From Rhodospirillaceae bacterium (lineage in GTDB: Bacteria; Pseudomonadota; Alphaproteobacteria; SP197): a stretch of 64,000 nt of DNA. The DNA is taken from contig PBNE01000005.1 of assembly GCA_002722885.1 (NCBI GenBank), positions 1 to 64,000 on the forward strand, written 5' to 3'. Made by a program: the position numbers and the translations under genes. Shown here piece after piece: positions 1 through 9,215 of this stretch (positions within the stretch are counted from its first letter, which is position 1; each line of letters begins with the position of its first letter). The notes beneath the pieces are model-generated. The model searched no databases, was not told the DNA's origin, and was given only the letters and a program-made list of their open reading frames with translations.

Positions 1-1221
1 CTCGGCTTGAAGACGGCCAGCTTTTCTCAGGCCCGTCGCCTCACCGTCGCCAGTCGGCAGGAAGGTGGACCGGTCGTCTGCCTGCGCTGGGACCTCGATC
101 TCATCGGTCAGGAACCCGGGGCAGACTGGCCGCTCTTCGAGGGACCGGCGCCGGGATCAGAGCATCTGCTCGCGCCGCTGGATCAGATGGCCCACGGCAC
201 CATCGTACTCTGGGAGAAAATGGACCGTATCGTGACGGATGGCTTCGTGGCCACCGACATGATCGAGCTCGTGGATCGCGTGGAGGCGCATCTTGCGATG
301 ACCTTCCATCGCCTCATCGATGGCCAACAGCCTATTCTGCGCCTCTCGCTTAATGGCAGAGGGTTGAAGCCTTGGGATCCGTACCTCATCGGTCATCCCG
401 GCAAGGCGCTCGAAAGTCCGGAGTATCGGATCCTCCACACCACCGGTGTGACCGTGCAATGCCACGTCCTTCCGCATCGCGACATGCTCAAGCCTGCCGA
501 GCAGGAAGCGGCGGCGGGGCCCGGGGGATGGACGCAGCAGGAGGGCTTCTACGTCTACCGCAACAAGCGTCTCCTTCTCGCTGGGGGGTGGCTTGGCCTC
601 GGCGATGACGGCAAACCATGGCCGCGCGATGAAGCTCACAGGCTCGCTCGTATTCGGCTCGACATACCGAACAGCGCGGATGCCGATTGGAAGATCAATG
701 TCCTGAAATCGACGGCCAGCCCCCCGGTGCGTCTGCGATCCCAGCTTCATCGTCTCGCAACAGAAACACGCGACACGGCGCGGCGGGTCTTCGCCCACCG
801 CGGACACGTGACCCCGGCCTCAGGCACGCGCCCGAACGCAGTCGCCGAAGCATGGCAAGCGCGGCGTTCGGCACAAGGAACGTCTTACCGGATCGCTCGT
901 GACCATGATCTTGTCGCCTCGATCCTCGATCGCGCCGGTCCACTCAAGTCCGACATCCTCGCTCTTCTGAGGCTGATCGAAGAGACAGTGCCCGTGCAGC
1001 GTATCTGGCTGGATACGGCGGAAGACAAGGAGACGCCGAGAACTGGCTTCACCGGAGCGGCCGAGAACGAGGTGATGGAGACCCTGTCCTCGATGTTTGA
1101 AGCACTGGTGAAGTTCCGCGGGCTCAGCCCGACCGAGGCACGCGAGCGGCTCGGTCGCACGCCCGCATTCGACCGGCACCTCGACCTCGTTGCAGCCCTT
1201 GAAGAGAAAGACACGCAATGA
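1..1221 (+). CDS. MORC/MutL-type GHKL ATPase, C-terminal part (5' truncated by window edge)
   Basis: The frame is open to base 1 and starts with GLKTASFSQ, which fits the third GHKL ATP-lid motif (G-x-GLK-x-ASFS), so the true start and N-terminal ATPase motifs lie outside the window. The TTG at base 7 is internal. Further on, GFYVYRNKRLLLAGGW, HRLARIRLDIPN and KSTASPP followed by a TRDTARRVFAHRG segment match the S5-like transducer region and tail of prokaryotic MORC-like ATPases found in restriction-type operons. It overlaps the Z1 helicase by 4 nt (ATGA), indicating translational coupling. Family knowledge: GHKL ATPases act as ATP-gated clamps on DNA. By inference this is the switch of the defence complex encoded downstream. 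Confidence 0.85.
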   Translation, partial: LGLKTASFSQARRLTVASRQEGGPVVCLRWDLDLIGQEPGADWPLFEGPAPGSEHLLAPLDQMAHGTIVLWEKMDRIVTDGFVATDMIELVDRVEAHLAMTFHRLIDGQQPILRLSLNGRGLKPWDPYLIGHPGKALESPEYRILHTTGVTVQCHVLPHRDMLKPAEQEAAAGPGGWTQQEGFYVYRNKRLLLAGGWLGLGDDGKPWPRDEAHRLARIRLDIPNSADADWKINVLKSTASPPVRLRSQLHRLATETRDTARRVFAHRGHVTPASGTRPNAVAEAWQARRSAQGTSYRIARDHDLVASILDRAGPLKSDILALLRLIEETVPVQRIWLDTAEDKETPRTGFTGAAENEVMETLSSMFEALVKFRGLSPTEARERLGRTPAFDRHLDLVAALEEKDTQ

Positions 1222-4085
1222 CGATTTCAAACCAGAAGGCCTTCGATTCAATCCTTTCCATGGCCCAGAACATGCTCCGCCTTGCTGCGGAACGCGCTCA
1301 GAGCCCGGTCAATCCGGAAATGATCGAAAAGGAGCTGACCAAGCTGTCGATCATGATGGAGGACGATTTCGCCCTTGTTGATCGGGACGCGCTCGTTGAC
1401 GAACTGATCCGCAGGTCAAGCCGCACGGTGGGCGAGAACGCCACCCTGTCGAGCGGTGAGGACCATATCGCCTGGCTTGATGCAGAAAGGAAGAAGGGCT
1501 GGACGTATTGGCAGCGTTACTCGGAGTACATGGAAGCTCGCATCCCCTGGACGGCCCTAGACGCTCTCGATGTCGCCACTGACGAAGTCCTTTCTCAGCT
1601 CGAGGACCCGACCCGGGAAGGCGCTTGGGATCGTCGCGGCCTGGTCGTGGGCCACGTCCAGTCGGGGAAGACAGGCAACTACACGGGACTGATCTGCAAG
1701 GCTGCCGACGCCGGTTACAAGATCATCATCGTGCTCGCTGGCCTGCACAACAACCTGAGAGCACAGACCCAGATCCGCCTGGACGAGGGGTTTCTCGGCT
1801 TTGCTACCATCGCGGATGCTGACGAGCTCCCGGCAGTGGGGGTCGGACTGATCGACAAGGACATGTCGGTCCGTCCCAATGCTGCAACGAATCGGAGCGA
1901 CAAGGGCGACTTCAACACGGCCGTGGCCGCGAAGATGAATATCAGCCCGGAACAGCGACCGTGGTTGTTCGTCGTCAAGAAAAACAAGACAGTGCTGGAG
2001 CGCCTGCTGCACTGGATCCGCAACCGAGTGGCCAATCACGTCGACCCCGAAACAGGTCGCAAACTTGTCACCAACCTGCCTCTCATGGTGATCGACGACG
2101 AGTCCGATCACGGATCTGTCGACACCGGTGAAGATGTCGTGGACGAGTTCGGCAACCCGGATCTCGAACACGAGCCCAAGACGATCAACAGGTTGATCCG
2201 GTCGATCCTCCACCATTTCTCCCGGAAGGCCTATGTCGGTTACACGGCGACACCCTTTGCGAACATCTTCATTCATGACCGCGGGGAGACTCAGGAGCAC
2301 GGACCGGACCTCTTCCCCGCAGCCTTCATCACCAGCCTTGCGGCGCCATCGAATTATGTCGGACCGGGTCGTGTCTTCGGATCAGCTTCCAGCACGCCGG
2401 AAGACCTGCCTCTGGTGCGCCCGCTTTCGGACGATGAGTTCCTGCCGTGGATGCCGCCACGACACAAGAACGGCTACCGGCCGCGATGGCAGGGGGAGGA
2501 CCGTGTGCCGGACTCGCTCGCAGAAGCGATCCGCTCCTTCGTCTATGCCTGTGCCGTGAGGAAGCTGCGCGGACAGGGCAGCAAACACTCCTCGATGCTC
2601 ATCCACGTCACCCGCTTCACTTCGGTACAGAACGCTGTCGTCAACCAAGTCGCAGAGTACGTGCGAGATCTGAAGGGCCGCTACACCCGCGGCATCGAGC
2701 TCGACAACCTCGAGGCGTTAATGCGCACGGAGTATCAGGAAACCTTTCTGCTAGGGATGCAGCGTATCCGTTCCGCCCTCGTCGAAGGCGAAGCGCTGGA
2801 GGACTTCTCGTGGGCCGACATTCGCGCCGCCCTACCCGACGTGCTGTCCGACATTCGCGTCCGCGAGATAAACGGCACGGCCAAGGACGCACTCGACTAC
2901 GCCGAAAATGATGGCACCGGCCTCAAGGTGATTGCCATCGGCGGCGACAAGCTGGCGCGCGGTCTGACGCTGGAGGGCCTCTGCACAAGTTACTTCCTTC
3001 GGACCGCGCGCATGTACGACACACTGATGCAGATGGGGCGCTGGTTCGGCTACCGCGACGGCTACCTTGATGTCTGCCGCCTCTACACGTCGCAGGAAAT
3101 GGTGGAGTGGTTCGGCCATATCGCCGATGCCGCCGAAGAGTTGCGCCAGGAGTTCGACAACATGGTCGCGGCCGGCGCCACGCCAAAACAATTCGGTCTG
3201 CGGGTGAAATCGCATTCGGTGCTGACGGTGACCTCTCGGGCCAAGATGAGAAACGCTCGAGCGATGCAGCTGACCTATTCGGGCGACCTTCTGCAGACTA
3301 TCGTGTTCCCCAACCGCAAGGACGACATCACGGCGAGCTTCAAGGCCACGGATCGGTTCATCAACACACTCGGTCCATCGACGGATCTGAATGATCAGCA
3401 TTTCGTTCCACAAGGCCAGAAGTGGAACGGTCACCTTTGGCGAGATGTGCCGGCCCTGAGCGTCATCTCGTTCCTGCGGGATTACAGAACCCACCCTGCC
3501 AGTTTTCGGATCATGAGTCCGCTAATTGCGGACTTCATCGAGGAGATGAACAAGGATAGCGAGCTCACGAGCTGGACAGTTGCGCTGATCGGAAAGGATA
3601 CGGGCCCGGACGACAAGTACCGCAAGGTCGGCGGCTCTTCGGTCAACATGCTGAAGCGGAGGAGAACGATCGAACATGCAGATCGATATTCTATCAAGAC
3701 CCTGATCTCGCCTCGCGATCAGGCCATCGATCTGACGGAAGCAGAATGGAAGGCTGCGCTCGACCTCAGCCAGAAAACGTGGCGCAACGATACCGATCGC
3801 AATGAGGGCAAGGAGCCTCCGTCAGAGCCTAGAGGTCCGCAGATCCGTCATATTCTCGGGGAAGGAGACACCGAAGCAGGCGTCCGGGCGCGCCGGGAGC
3901 GTGGTCTCCTGATGCTCTACCTACTCGATCCCGAGGGTGCCGAGGTCGAAGAGCTAAAGGATGCCGATCCCGTCGTCGCCTGGGCAATCAGTTTTCCGTC
4001 AAGCAACTCCGAGAGAAGGGTCTCCAATTCGAGGTACATCGCCAACAGCGTACTGTGGGGAGGCCTCAATGAGTGGGTGGACTGA
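1218..4085 (+). CDS. Z1 domain superfamily II helicase-like ATPase
   Basis: This 955-residue protein has Walker A GHVQSGKT near residue 145, a Walker B-like IDDESD near 292, and YTATPFAN near 340. The Z1 region follows, then GGDKLARG near 574 and the motif VI arginine region MGRWFGYRDG near 605. This arrangement is characteristic of the Z1 family (Pfam Z1), defined as an SF2 helicase associated with GHKL ATPases and nucleases in predicted restriction systems. The start overlaps the GHKL gene by 4 nt, and the end overlaps the nuclease gene by 17 nt. It is probably the DNA-translocating or remodelling motor of the system. Family assignment is confident; the biochemical role is inferred. Confidence 0.9.
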   Translation: MTISNQKAFDSILSMAQNMLRLAAERAQSPVNPEMIEKELTKLSIMMEDDFALVDRDALVDELIRRSSRTVGENATLSSGEDHIAWLDAERKKGWTYWQRYSEYMEARIPWTALDALDVATDEVLSQLEDPTREGAWDRRGLVVGHVQSGKTGNYTGLICKAADAGYKIIIVLAGLHNNLRAQTQIRLDEGFLGFATIADADELPAVGVGLIDKDMSVRPNAATNRSDKGDFNTAVAAKMNISPEQRPWLFVVKKNKTVLERLLHWIRNRVANHVDPETGRKLVTNLPLMVIDDESDHGSVDTGEDVVDEFGNPDLEHEPKTINRLIRSILHHFSRKAYVGYTATPFANIFIHDRGETQEHGPDLFPAAFITSLAAPSNYVGPGRVFGSASSTPEDLPLVRPLSDDEFLPWMPPRHKNGYRPRWQGEDRVPDSLAEAIRSFVYACAVRKLRGQGSKHSSMLIHVTRFTSVQNAVVNQVAEYVRDLKGRYTRGIELDNLEALMRTEYQETFLLGMQRIRSALVEGEALEDFSWADIRAALPDVLSDIRVREINGTAKDALDYAENDGTGLKVIAIGGDKLARGLTLEGLCTSYFLRTARMYDTLMQMGRWFGYRDGYLDVCRLYTSQEMVEWFGHIADAAEELRQEFDNMVAAGATPKQFGLRVKSHSVLTVTSRAKMRNARAMQLTYSGDLLQTIVFPNRKDDITASFKATDRFINTLGPSTDLNDQHFVPQGQKWNGHLWRDVPALSVISFLRDYRTHPASFRIMSPLIADFIEEMNKDSELTSWTVALIGKDTGPDDKYRKVGGSSVNMLKRRRTIEHADRYSIKTLISPRDQAIDLTEAEWKAALDLSQKTWRNDTDRNEGKEPPSEPRGPQIRHILGEGDTEAGVRARRERGLLMLYLLDPEGAEVEELKDADPVVAWAISFPSSNSERRVSNSRYIANSVLWGGLNEWVD

Positions 4086-5073
4086 AGAGGGAATCGCGCG
4101 TGCCTGGCGAGCTCTCGCGCGCCAAGAAACGGCGGAAGACTGGCGGTTTGTCCACCTCACAGGGATGGGCGCCGTCTCGGTCGAAGCAGGCTGTCACTTT
4201 CCGCTCGGTCGGGAAGCCCTGATCGTCTCCTTTCCCGGATCGTGGCCAGTCAATCCGGCACGACTGCCCGAAGGCAAGGGTTTCGACGTCTCCTGCATCG
4301 AGGGTCAAACCGTATTCGCGGGCAAGACGGCGATCGCCCTCGTGAGGCGGCCAGAGGGCTCACCTGATATCTTCGCCATAATGGTCGTGGATGTCTTGAG
4401 AACGCTGGAGACTGCAGCCAACAGCGCGAGCCGCGACGTTGCGGACGCCTTCCTCGAACGGGTCCGGGAGTGGCAGGCTTTCATGGCCCGAACGCACCGT
4501 CCTCTTTCGTCCGATGCGCAGATCGGCCTGCTCGGCGAACTCTGGATGCTCAGGCTGCTCACGGAAACCTCCCTTGGAGGTGGTGCTCTAGACTGCTGGC
4601 AGGGGCCGTTGCGGGCTGCACAGGACTTCCACGTTCGGGGTGGCGCGATAGAGGTGAAGAGCACGGTCCGGACCGGCAGCTTCCTCGCGCGGATCAACAG
4701 CATCGAACAGCTGGATGGTGACCGGGCGCCCAACTTACTGTGTGCCTTTCGCTTCGAGGAGAGTACCGATGGGATCTCACTCGTCGACCTTGTGACTGAA
4801 CTCCGAGAGAGGTTCGGACTGGCTGGAGTGCAACGCGGGTTCGAAGCGCTGCTCATGGTGATGGGGTACCTCGACGAGCACGCAGCGCTCTACGGGCGCA
4901 CACTGACACTGAAGGACGCAAGGGCATTCCGCGCGGAAGGGGACATGCCGCGTCTCACGCGCGCTGCGCTTCCAGCTGCTATCCGCTCAGCTGCCTATGT
5001 GCTCGACCTCGACGCGCTCGAAGTTCCCTCGATCGGACTTTCAGAGTTGATCAACGAATTTGGACTGGATTGA
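4069..5073 (+). CDS. PD-(D/E)XK nuclease of the DUF4420 type
   Basis: The protein has 334 residues. ATG at 4069 is chosen because GGGAGG lies 5 nt upstream, inside the end of the Z1 gene. The nuclease core is visible mid-protein: a helix with GLLGELWMLRLL (Glu), then AAQDFHVRGGAIEVKST, giving the D-x(n)-E-V-K pattern of the PD-(D/E)XK superfamily with all acidic and lysine positions intact. DUF4420 proteins are annotated as putative PD-(D/E)XK enzymes and co-occur with Z1 helicases. It is the best candidate for the DNA-cleaving subunit. The AIPR start follows the stop by 1 nt. Which DNA state it cuts cannot be read from the sequence. Confidence 0.85.
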   Translation: MSGWTEEGIARAWRALARQETAEDWRFVHLTGMGAVSVEAGCHFPLGREALIVSFPGSWPVNPARLPEGKGFDVSCIEGQTVFAGKTAIALVRRPEGSPDIFAIMVVDVLRTLETAANSASRDVADAFLERVREWQAFMARTHRPLSSDAQIGLLGELWMLRLLTETSLGGGALDCWQGPLRAAQDFHVRGGAIEVKSTVRTGSFLARINSIEQLDGDRAPNLLCAFRFEESTDGISLVDLVTELRERFGLAGVQRGFEALLMVMGYLDEHAALYGRTLTLKDARAFRAEGDMPRLTRAALPAAIRSAAYVLDLDALEVPSIGLSELINEFGLD

Positions 5074-5074
5074 C

Positions 5075-6880
5075 ATGAGCCTCGACGAATTTCATCGCAA
5101 CTTTCGTTCCGACCTGCAGACCATTATCGCCGAGCGCGTAGAGGCTGGCGAAGGCCCATTTCCTTCGGATGAGTTCGTTTTTGCAGAAATGGTCATGGAG
5201 CATGTCGCAGAAACCGGGATTTGCGAGTCACCAACCGTCTGCCACTGGAGCGGCAAGGTCGGCAACGCGAAACTCCGCATTACGGGCTATGCGCTCAGCT
5301 CCGATGAAACGGCTCTCGACCTCTTCGTGACCCACTATTTCGGGACCGAAGAACTGAACGATCTCAGGGACTCGGATGCCACCGCAACCGCAAGCGAAGG
5401 CGTTCGCTTTCTGTTTCGAGCGGCAAGCGGCAATCTCGATGCAAGGATCGATCCGACGCATCCCGTCAGGGATCTGGTTGCGACCATTCGTTCTCGCTGG
5501 GGCGACATCGACCGACTTCGTGTGTTCGTGATCACCGATGGCAAGACCAAGACCAAGCGGTTCTCGAACAAAGAGGTTCACCAGAAGATGGTGGCCATCG
5601 AGGCCATGGATATGGAGAGGCTGTTCCGCCACACCGAGGGCAAACCGCGAGACGAACTGGCAGTAAGTTTCGTCCAGTCGATCGGTCGGGCGCTTCCCTG
5701 CGTACATGTTCCAGACCCGGACGCTGACTACGAGTATGCCCTAACTGCCATTCCCGGGCAGCTCATTCGAGATCTCTATCTGCGCTATGGGACGACGCTG
5801 CTCGAAGCCAACGTCCGCACCTTTCTGGGTAACAAGCGCAAGGTCAACAAGAGCATCGTCGAAACGCTGCGAAAGGAACCGGAGCACTTTCTTGCCTTCA
5901 ACAATGGCCTCGTTCTTGTCTGCGACGAAGCGGCGTTCGAGCGGACTGAGGACGGAAATCTGGGCCTGTCGTTCCTGAAGGGCCTGCAGATCGTGAACGG
6001 CGGCCAGACCACCTCGACCATCTACTTCTCATCCCGCGACGATCGCACCATCGATCTCAGCCATGTCATGGTCCCGGCAAAGATCATCATTCTTAAGGGA
6101 TTGCAGGACGAGGCACGCGAGCAACTGATCAGCAACGTGTCACGGTATGCGAACAGTCAGAACGCGGTGAAGATGTCCGACCTGTCGGCAAACCGCCCGT
6201 TCCATCGAGAGCTTGAGAAACTCGCGAACGACACGTGGTGCCCCGACGGTGCAACGCGATGGTTCTACGAGCGCGCAGCTGGCGCCTACAACGTCATGCT
6301 GCTGAGGGAAGGCACCACGCCCGCGAAGAGGCGGAACCTGAAAGAGATGGTCCCGCCGAAACGCAAGCTGATCAAGAACGACATCGCGAAGTACCATGAA
6401 GCGTGGCGCGGCAAGCCGAACCAGGTCGCCATGGCTGGCGAGAAGAACTTCGCGGCCTTCATGGCTGCTCTCGATGACGATCCGACGATTGTGCCCAGCC
6501 CACTCGATGCCCGCTGGTATCGGGCGATGATCGCCAAGGTCATCCTGTTCAAGGCGATCGAGAGCATGATCAAGACGAAGGAGGCGAAGGAGGTGTTCCG
6601 CCAGGGATGGGTGAACATCGCCACCTACGTCGTGTCGGTGGTCGCTGACCGACTTGGCGACAGGCTCGACCTCGAGCAGATATGGATGCGGCAAGGGATT
6701 TCGGGTGGTTTGCGGGACCTGCTTTGGGACTGGGCCGTGATCGTGAACGCCGAATTCAACAGGATCGCTCCGGGTCAGCAGATTTCAGAAGTCGCGAAAC
6801 GTGCGGACACTTGGGCAAAGGTCAGAGCGGCTGACTACCCGCCTCATTCGTTGTCTATTCCTGAGATCAAGTCTCTCTGA
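5075..6880 (+). CDS. AIPR family protein (abortive infection phage resistance)
   Basis: 601 residues from ATG 5075, 1 nt after the preceding stop; a TTG at 5060 is in frame but has no better ribosome site. AIPR hallmarks are present: ANVRTFLGNKRKVNKSI near residue 250, EPEHFLAFNNGLVLVCD near 275, and LQIVNGGQTTSTIYF near 300-315, followed by SRYANSQNAVKMSDL. AIPR proteins are named after a lactococcal abortive-infection protein; the molecular activity is not well established. It sits in the same tight operon as GHKL-Z1-nuclease, so it is probably a core component and possibly the effector. Family call is strong, function inferred. Confidence 0.85.
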   Translation: MSLDEFHRNFRSDLQTIIAERVEAGEGPFPSDEFVFAEMVMEHVAETGICESPTVCHWSGKVGNAKLRITGYALSSDETALDLFVTHYFGTEELNDLRDSDATATASEGVRFLFRAASGNLDARIDPTHPVRDLVATIRSRWGDIDRLRVFVITDGKTKTKRFSNKEVHQKMVAIEAMDMERLFRHTEGKPRDELAVSFVQSIGRALPCVHVPDPDADYEYALTAIPGQLIRDLYLRYGTTLLEANVRTFLGNKRKVNKSIVETLRKEPEHFLAFNNGLVLVCDEAAFERTEDGNLGLSFLKGLQIVNGGQTTSTIYFSSRDDRTIDLSHVMVPAKIIILKGLQDEAREQLISNVSRYANSQNAVKMSDLSANRPFHRELEKLANDTWCPDGATRWFYERAAGAYNVMLLREGTTPAKRRNLKEMVPPKRKLIKNDIAKYHEAWRGKPNQVAMAGEKNFAAFMAALDDDPTIVPSPLDARWYRAMIAKVILFKAIESMIKTKEAKEVFRQGWVNIATYVVSVVADRLGDRLDLEQIWMRQGISGGLRDLLWDWAVIVNAEFNRIAPGQQISEVAKRADTWAKVRAADYPPHSLSIPEIKSL

Positions 6881-6900
6881 ATCGAAGGCGGCCCACTGGC

Positions 6901-7449
6901 ATGCCAGAATCGAAGCAGGATTTGTTAAAGTTTTGCGGTCCGACGGAATACTCCCTAAGGAATCTCGCGGACGGTGTGATCTATTGTCAGCACTATTCAG
7001 CCTATAATGACCCGTTTGAATTCTGGAGCAACATCTACGAGGGAATTCCCGACGCTTTGCGCGAACCTGAGCGCTTTGCAGCGGCGCTCAGGGCGTGGGG
7101 CATGGAAGGTTGTTCACCCCAAGACGAGGATGTGATTGCATACTTCAATGAATGCAAGGATTACCAACCACCATTCCAAGAGATGAGAGACGAAGTAAGA
7201 ATTGCATGTTTTGGCTCGCAACGGGACAACCTGCTTATGTGGTCTCACTACGCAGACGGGCTTCGCGGATTTTGCATTGTCTTTGATGAGAACTTGGTCA
7301 CCAAGGCCGAACCAGAAGGTTATGTTGTGGACGTGGCCTACATTGATGCGCCACCAACTTTGGACAGCTTCGTCTACGCGATCGCTCGGGACCAGGACTG
7401 GTATCATCAGATGGCAATCGAAGAGACGGAAACACGAATCCAGCATTAG
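6901..7449 (+). CDS. DUF2971 protein, apparently interrupted by an in-frame TAG
   Basis: This starts 20 nt after AIPR. Residues 8-40 (LLKFCGPTEYSLRNLADG... then YNDPFEFWSN) and RIACFGSQRDNLLMWSHYADGLRGFCIVFDE match the DUF2971 pattern, with the diagnostic NDPFE and LLMWSHYA-x-GH/RGFC motifs. Translation ends at TAG 7447-7449 after 182 residues, but the same frame stays open to 7602 and carries a plausible family C-terminus (see next feature). The W-x-YE-x-E-x-R segment normally expected just before that end is not clear, so a small deletion may accompany the stop. DUF2971 proteins are frequent in defence islands and their activity is unknown. The gene looks richer in A/T than its neighbours. 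Confidence 0.7.
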   Translation: MPESKQDLLKFCGPTEYSLRNLADGVIYCQHYSAYNDPFEFWSNIYEGIPDALREPERFAAALRAWGMEGCSPQDEDVIAYFNECKDYQPPFQEMRDEVRIACFGSQRDNLLMWSHYADGLRGFCIVFDENLVTKAEPEGYVVDVAYIDAPPTLDSFVYAIARDQDWYHQMAIEETETRIQH

Positions 7450-7602
7450 CCTCGCGAGGCGATCAAGGAAGTCATTCTGGGAGAGCGAATGGTGGACCAC
7501 TATCGAGTGCAAATTCTGGCCTTGATGAAGAAACGCTACACTGGAGTTCCGGTGAGGACGGCTCGTCGTGCGAAAGGTGTTTACACTTTGGTTATCGATT
7601 AA
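7450..7602 (+). pseudogene. C-terminal continuation of the DUF2971 gene after the TAG codon
   Basis: Reading on in the same frame past TAG gives PREAIKEVILGERMVDHY and then a basic tail ending at TAA 7600-7602. An AIxEVILG segment near the C-terminus is typical of DUF2971, so this is the detached end of the same gene and not a separate one. The total would be 234 codons including both stops. The TAA overlaps the convergent methyltransferase stop by 11 nt, so the intact gene once met its neighbour tail to tail. Either a nonsense mutation or stop-codon readthrough is possible; loss of function is likelier. Confidence 0.6.
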
Positions 7603-9148
7603 CCGACCTATTGCTAGCTAGAAGGCTTTCAAACACTAGGCGCGCGATCTGCTTTGCAAGGAACGGCGGCACGGCGTTTCCGACCTGGACATACTGCTGT
7701 GTCCGATTGCCGAGAAACAGGTAATCGTCGGGGAAGGTCTGCAGACGGGCTGCCTCGCGCACGGTCAGGCTGCGGCACTGGATCGGATCGGGATGGATGA
7801 AGTAGTGGCCATCCTTGGAGATGTGGCTCGTGACCGTGGTCGATGCCTCGTCCGCCAACTGAACCCGGAAGCGGTCATTAAACACACCGGTGTGCCAGTT
7901 TCGGTGATCGGGGCTGAGCACCAAAGGAAAGTCCGCGGCCTTCGGGCTGTAGCCACGGACAGTCCCGAATACGGCAGCAAACAGGTAGCGACCCAGATCT
8001 GATGCCATGTGCCCGCGCGTCTCGTGCTGGGCGATCGCGCGAAGTTCCGGTCGCTCGATCCACTGCAGCAACTCATCGTTCGAAGTGCCGTAGCCGTCTG
8101 GCAACCGTGACGCATCCCGAACGATAGGTGGGCTTTCCTTCACTCGCTCCGAAACGGTCAGGAACGCTTCACGAAGCGCATGTTTCTCCTTCCCCTTGGA
8201 GATGCCGGCCAGCAGCTTCGCGGCGTCGAGGACTTCTCCTCGCCAGGCAGCCGCGTTGTCGCGCCCGCGGCTGATGCCGCTTCGCAAGACGGGCATCGTT
8301 TCGATGACATCGCGGACGGTCCGCGCCATCCCGGATACAGCGATCTCCGCATCGGCGGCACGTCCTGCGAGGTCCGAACGGATGCCGACGATGATCACCC
8401 TGTGGCGACGCTGCGGAACTCCGAACGCCTCGGCACGCACGATGAAATCCGAAGGCTGCGCTGCATCCTGCAGGCTGCCTTTGCCATCCTCGACCCGGAT
8501 GGCACGAAGCTCGTAGTGATGGGCGTGACCCGTGCCAAGAGAGGACAAATCCTCCATCAGCATCTCGAAGACAAGTCGGCTTTCGACGGTGGACGAAAGC
8601 ATGCCCTTGACGTTTTCCATAACGAAGGCGGCCGGGCGAAGCTTGTCGAGGACCCGGATGTACTCGCGAAAAAGGTAGTGCCGCGCATCCTCCTCCGGGA
8701 CGTAACCGACTTTGCCTCTGGAGCGGACGCGTCCCACCAGGGAATAGGCCTGACAGGGCGGGCCGCCGATCAGGATCGTGTCATCGTATTTTGCTTTCAG
8801 CGTCGCGATGGCGCCATCTATGGCGGTCGCCGCAGCCCCGGTGCCGAGCTCAAGCGCGCGGGCTTCGTCGATGGCATGCTGCCACGCTTCGGCATCGACG
8901 GCTGACCAGTCCGGTTCGGATGCCAGCCCGGCATGGAAATCGATGAACTCTTTCGGCAAGACGCCATGACGTGCACGGTACTCGCGCAGAAAGGCACGCA
9001 GCGTCAGGGTCCGATGGGCCGACGCCTCCTTCTCGACTGAAATGCCGATCCGGAACGGCGCATGGCCGTCCTCGACGAGGGAAGCGAACCCCTCGCCAAG
9101 TCCGCCCGGGCCGGCGAACAGATCGACAATGCCGAAAGTGGAAGGCAA
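7592..9148 (-). CDS. dcm: DNA cytosine-5 methyltransferase (Dcm/M.EcoRII class)
   Basis: About 518 residues. All main C5-methyltransferase motifs are visible: I DLFAGPGGLGEGF, IV GGPPCQAYS with the catalytic Cys, VI ENVKGM, VIII QRRHRVIIVG and X VQVGNAVPP. The frame is open to an ATG at 9280, but that would overlap vsr and add an unconserved leader. TTG at 9148 is preferred because AGGAG lies 5 nt upstream and motif I then starts at a normal distance. It methylates cytosine in a short DNA target, protecting the host or marking sites for the island nuclease. It converges on the DUF2971 gene and diverges from vsr, as Dcm-Vsr pairs often do. Confidence 0.92.
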   Translation of the reverse strand: MPSTFGIVDLFAGPGGLGEGFASLVEDGHAPFRIGISVEKEASAHRTLTLRAFLREYRARHGVLPKEFIDFHAGLASEPDWSAVDAEAWQHAIDEARALELGTGAAATAIDGAIATLKAKYDDTILIGGPPCQAYSLVGRVRSRGKVGYVPEEDARHYLFREYIRVLDKLRPAAFVMENVKGMLSSTVESRLVFEMLMEDLSSLGTGHAHHYELRAIRVEDGKGSLQDAAQPSDFIVRAEAFGVPQRRHRVIIVGIRSDLAGRAADAEIAVSGMARTVRDVIETMPVLRSGISRGRDNAAAWRGEVLDAAKLLAGISKGKEKHALREAFLTVSERVKESPPIVRDASRLPDGYGTSNDELLQWIERPELRAIAQHETRGHMASDLGRYLFAAVFGTVRGYSPKAADFPLVLSPDHRNWHTGVFNDRFRVQLADEASTTVTSHISKDGHYFIHPDPIQCRSLTVREAARLQTFPDDYLFLGNRTQQYVQVGNAVPPFLAKQIARLVFESLLASNRSVNR

Positions 9149-9215
9149 ATCAGGCTCCTGACGAATTTCATTCAGCCGGTGTATACCAGGTTCAGAGACG
9201 AAAACCAGGACGGAT
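9149..9215. promoter_or_regulatory. Short divergent control region between the methyltransferase and vsr
   Basis: With the methyltransferase starting at TTG 9148 and vsr at GTG 9216, only 67 nt separate the two divergent genes. Both promoters must lie here or within the coding ends. AGGAG for the methyltransferase is at about 9154-9158 on the minus strand. I see no convincing -35/-10 pair or operator dyad. Both genes use non-ATG starts, which would be consistent with low expression. Confidence 0.4.
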
